Shown in pieces: positions 60,740 to 64,000 of a stretch of 64,000 bases of DNA. The DNA lies in contig OU744720.1 of NCBI GenBank assembly GCA_916613615.1, forward strand, positions 73,559,338 to 73,623,337, in the 5' to 3' direction. This DNA comes from Steromphala cineraria (lineage: Eukaryota > Mollusca > Gastropoda > Trochida > Trochidae). Numbering within the stretch: position 1 is the first letter of the stretch; every line of letters begins with the position of its first letter. Both the position numbers and the translations under genes were made by a program. The notes beneath the pieces were generated by a model. That model had not been told where the DNA came from, made no database searches, and saw nothing but the letters and a program-made list of their open reading frames with translations.

Positions 60740-61869
60740 TTAAAGATCCTTTCAATAAGTTTTATTCATCAATATGTTAGTTTTGTGCTAGGTGTTTTAT
60801 GTTCAATAATAATTTTTGTTCTCTCAGTTAAGAGTTGTTGAATGTTACACATTTTGGTAAACCTTTCATACACATAATCCTTACAGCAAACACATACATC
60901 AATAAAGTTTTTTAAATGTGTTTATATTTGATTTAATCAAGCTTGTTACATGATAAGTAAACAAACCATTTTACAGCCTGTTTAAAAACAACAAGATTTT
61001 TCTTCCCCCAACTCAGTGTTGTTTTAACCATACATTAGTGACAGTTGTCAAATTGGTGCCCATTCATGACTGATTGGAATTGCTTGCTGACATGAATGAC
61101 TCAATGTCAGTCTCTAATTCTCTAACATGCCAAGCTGTCAGATTAACTTACCCACAGTGCTTAGTTTAGGAATGGATAGCGTTGTAACACACATTGAGAA
61201 AGGCCTTTACATTGGATTTCTATGTACATTTGGATTATTCATTTCTTTGTATAAGGTAAGCCGGTTTCACATTTGAAGGCGATATTATCTATAGTAAATT
61301 AATAAAGAGGGTATATTTGTTGATTTTCTTAATACATGTATTTCATAGTATATAAAATACAGATAAGTTTATTCACATTTATGTTCATTTTCAAATAAAG
61401 GTCGCTTGGTTTGTGCTGTTATGTTGTTTACGTTGTTTCTTAGTTTGTTTACTTTGTTTCAATTCCTATGTTGATGGTTTATGACTGAAAAAGAACAGAA
61501 AATGATGTATACTAAATCATCGATGTGTTATAAAGCGTAAATGCAAATAAATATGATCAGTAAATGAATGTTGACATCGTGTTTTACATACTTGTTGTGT
61601 TCACTCGCTTGTAGAAGGTGGGAGTTGAATCCAAGCCCGTAAGTCGAGTAAATCAACATCAAATTTCATTTTTCTTGTACGTGTCAAACGTATATACCGT
61701 AAGTATTAATAAATATCATTTTTATCACAATTCATGTTTAAATAAGATAATTACATGCATGTTTTAATATTCCCCGTCCCATCTCAAGATGGGACGTCCC
61801 AACTTAGGATTCCAAGTTGGGACGCGTCCCATCTTAAGATGGGACGGGATTCCAAGTTGGGATGATACA
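60740..61869 (-). repeat. Foldback element, right outer arm
   Basis: Reverse complement of 56111-57215. Its tip carries three small palindromes: GTCCCATCTCAAGATGGGAC, CCCAACTT...AAGTTGGG and CCCATCTTAAGATGGG. Confidence 0.85.
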
Positions 61870-61877
61870 CTTACACT

Positions 61878-61967
61878 GGGATGCGGTGAACTCGTAGACA
61901 AAACCGGCTCGTAGACACGAAATCCGGTGTCTACGAGCCGGTTTTGTCTACGACTTCACTGCAAGCC
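61878..61967. mobile_element. 90-bp hairpin mini-element with 8-bp target duplication
   Basis: Perfect 27-nt arms (61892-61918 and 61927-61953, starting TCGTAGACAAAACCGG) enclose an 8-nt loop. Weaker pairing extends to GGTGAA/TTCACT. CTTACACT is present on both sides (61870-61877 and 61968-61975), an 8-bp target duplication as made by hAT transposases. The duplication begins at the first base after the foldback element. Confidence 0.8.
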
Positions 61968-61975
61968 CTTACACT

Positions 61976-62495
61976 TGGTGATTTTGCAACTTCATTAACA
62001 ATCATTCGATCTAACGAAAATGGAATAAGAATTTGTGATTAAACACACATTAATTCCGATTTTGAACCCACTTTTTGTGCAACAACTAAACATTAAGGGC
62101 AAATGATTATCAATTGGAAGCAGATTTTTTTAGATGAAGATTCTTCCTCCAAGGGATACATTTTAATGTCTTCTAAAAAGTAAACGGATTTGTTATTTGT
62201 TATTCATTATATATAACGTTCTCTCATGTGTAAGATGAAAGGCGTGGTTATGACCTTCCATTTCAAACAAAGCCAAACTCGAAAGAAGAAACTCGAAATA
62301 ATAATGTGAAATAAGTGTCTATAACATGTGATTTGCGTTGGCTCTATGTAAGTGCATGATAATATTTTACGGTTTTAAAGGAATATGTTATTATAATCTC
62401 TTGCAACAAAGCACCGTTTATACATATATGACACGTGTCATTTCTTTACAAAGTACTTGTATTTATCACTGGGTGAAATGAAGATATTTATTACC
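61976..62495. other. AT-rich spacer, no gene recognised
   Basis: No feature could be supported between the hairpin element and the following tandem repeats. Confidence 0.45.
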
Positions 62496-62640
62496 TTTAC
62501 AAGATATTTATTTTTTTGTAAATATCATCTTTACAAGATATTTATTTCTTTGTAAATATCATCTTTAATCCTTTGTAAATTTTTGTAAATATTTGTAAAT
62601 ATTTGTAAATTTTTGTAAATATTTGTAAATATCATCTTTA
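62496..62640. repeat. Short tandem repeats of TTTGTAAATAT type
   Basis: CTTTACAAGATATTTATTT is repeated, then TTGTAAATATTTG/TTTTTG units of about 10 bp follow. Confidence 0.85.
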
Positions 62641-63825
62641 ATCTGTAATGTAGACTTTGAAAGTAAAAAAAATTGGTAAATGTTGACTTTGAAAGAAATA
62701 TTTGATGAAATGTTGACTTTTAATAGAAATAATTTGTGAAAGGATGACTTTGGAAAGAAATAATTTGTGAAATGATATCTTTGAAAGAAATAATTTGATG
62801 AAATGTTGATTTTGAAAAGAAATTAAGTTGAAATATTGACTTTGAAAGGTATTAATTTGAAGAAATATTGGCTTTGGAAATTAATGATTTGATGAAATGT
62901 TTACTTTCAAAAGTAATAATTTGGTGAAATGATGACTTTGAAGAGAAACAATTAGTGAATTGATGACTTTGAAAACTAATATGTTTGATGAAGTGTTGAC
63001 TTTGAAAAGTGATAATTGGTAAAATGTTTGATGAAATTTTTACTTTTAATATCAACAATTTCATCAAATGGTAACTTTGAAAAGTACAAATTTTATGAGA
63101 TGTTGACTTTCAAAAGTGATGATTTCATGAAATGTTGACTTTTAAAAGAACAAGATGAATTTGTTGAGTTTGAAGAGAAATATAATTCTTCGAAATGTTG
63201 GCTTTGAAAAGAGATAATTTGTTTAAATGATGACTCTGAATAGGAATAATTTGGTGAAATTATGACTTGAAGAGGAATAATTTGATGAAATGATAAATTT
63301 GGAGAGAAATAATTAGTGAAATGATGACATTGGAAACTAATAGGTTGGTGAAATAGTGAAAAAATGCTTTGAAAAGTAATAATTTGATGAAATGTTGAAT
63401 TTGAAAAGAAATAATTGGTTAAATAATGACTTTGAAAGGAAATGATTTGATGAAATAGTGACTTTGAAAAGTGAATATTTTATTAGATGTTTACTTTGAA
63501 ACGTGAACATTTTATAAGATGTTGACTTTGAAAAGAAGTAATTTGGTTAAATGATGACTTTGAAGAGGAATAATTTGGTAAAATTATGACTTGAAGAGGA
63601 AGAATTAGTGAAATGATGACTTTGGGAACTTATACGTTTTGTTAAATGTTGACTTTGTTAAGTAATAATGAATGATATGAAGACTTTGAAAACGTATAAG
63701 TTTGGTGAAATAATTACTTTGAAAAGTAATAATTTGATGACATTTTGACTTAAAAAAAGAAATATTTTGTGAAATTTGTGAAATGATGACTTAGAAAAGA
63801 TATAATTTGATAATTTCCTTATTTT
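62641..63825. repeat. Minisatellite, about 32-bp unit, roughly 35 diverged copies
   Basis: The loose consensus is AATAATTTGATGAAATGTTG followed by ACTTTGAAAAG. Units vary from about 30 to 36 bp and diverge by several bases each, so the array is old or poorly homogenised. The 71-codon minus-strand frame at 62852-63067 simply translates the repeat. Confidence 0.9.
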
Positions 63826-64000
63826 AACTCATATGAATAATAAATACAGTGTTGAAAAATGAAAACAGCTTGTTGGAAATTATTTCCACTCATTAGGTTG
63901 TAGCTTAACGAATACACTTGCTAAATAACTCATTAGTCAAGGTGTTGATTGTCTATTGAGTGACAATGCTGTTACATGATCAGTTCGATGTATTCATTAC

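Larger units (their letters stand above)
56111..61869. mobile_element. Foldback (FB-like) transposon, 5.76 kb palindrome
   Basis: The sequence is one huge inverted repeat: TGTATCATCCCAACT starts the left arm (56111) and its reverse complement ends the right arm (61869). The arms pair to 58767 on the left and from 58834 on the right, leaving a 66-nt loop. Each arm has a unique outer segment of about 1.1 kb (near-identical between arms) and an inner tandem array. Long inverted repeats built of tandem units with little or no middle define foldback elements such as Drosophila FB and sea urchin TU. CTTA occurs outside both ends (56107-56110, 61870-61873) and may be the target duplication. No protein is encoded, so a transposase must come from elsewhere. 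Confidence 0.85.

Noticed and set aside
62852..63067. 71-codon minus-strand frame rich in Ser, Phe and Lys
   Set aside because: It is a direct translation of the 32-bp minisatellite.

Overview
This is a eukaryotic, AT-rich, gene-poor window from an animal nuclear genome. Long introns or intergenic DNA are packed with small DNA transposons. A metazoan piggyBac-type transposase, many MITEs whose ends read TTAAAGG, a Penelope-type hammerhead motif, and foldback and hairpin elements point to a marine invertebrate. A bivalve mollusc is my best guess, but that is inference from the repeat style and was not tested. No rRNA, tRNA, CRISPR or bacterial-type gene organisation is visible.

The only complete, confidently identified protein gene is a 659-codon piggyBac-family transposase (26722-28701, +). 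It lies inside what appears to be a complete 9.49 kb piggyBac element (22313-31801). The element has perfect 14-bp inverted termini starting CCCTTACGATG and an intact TTAA duplication on each side. Most of its length is two satellite-like arrays: 13 units of 168/150 bp on the left (22595-24655) and 12 units of 208/181 bp on the right (29126-31480). The units of the two arrays share a core of roughly 100 bp, so one ancestral unit seems to have been amplified on both sides of the transposase.

The right end of the window carries a 5.76 kb foldback element (56111-61869). Its two arms are near-identical 1.1 kb outer segments plus inverted arrays of 184-bp units (8 in the left arm, 10 in the right) around a 66-nt loop. 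A 90-bp hairpin with its own 8-bp duplication abuts the right end. A 32-bp minisatellite follows (62640-63825).

Other mobile elements resolved to their ends are: a Mutator-like non-autonomous element with a 9-bp duplication (461-1325); a 3.2 kb non-autonomous TTAA element (3929-7105); two copies of one 365-bp MITE in opposite orientation (11352-11716, 54742-55107); a 210-bp MITE (35623-35836); a hAT-type MITE with an 8-bp duplication (19315-19598) sitting between the A-box-like and B-box-like parts of a putative tRNA-derived SINE; a mariner-like MITE (55954-56093); and several hairpin elements.

Host gene content is thin. One likely terminal coding exon (52062-52192, +) follows a strong polypyrimidine tract. 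A decayed copy of it lies at 34231-34340. Several other blocks also occur two to four times in diverged form (near 1.7-2.2, 33.7, 35-37, 38.4-38.9, 42.1, 45.7, 50.4, 52.5 and 55.5 kb), which suggests that 33-56 kb is an old, decayed tandem duplication of one locus. A 185-codon reading frame at 35785-36342 may be part of it. The remaining sequence is AT-rich and I see no gene in it.
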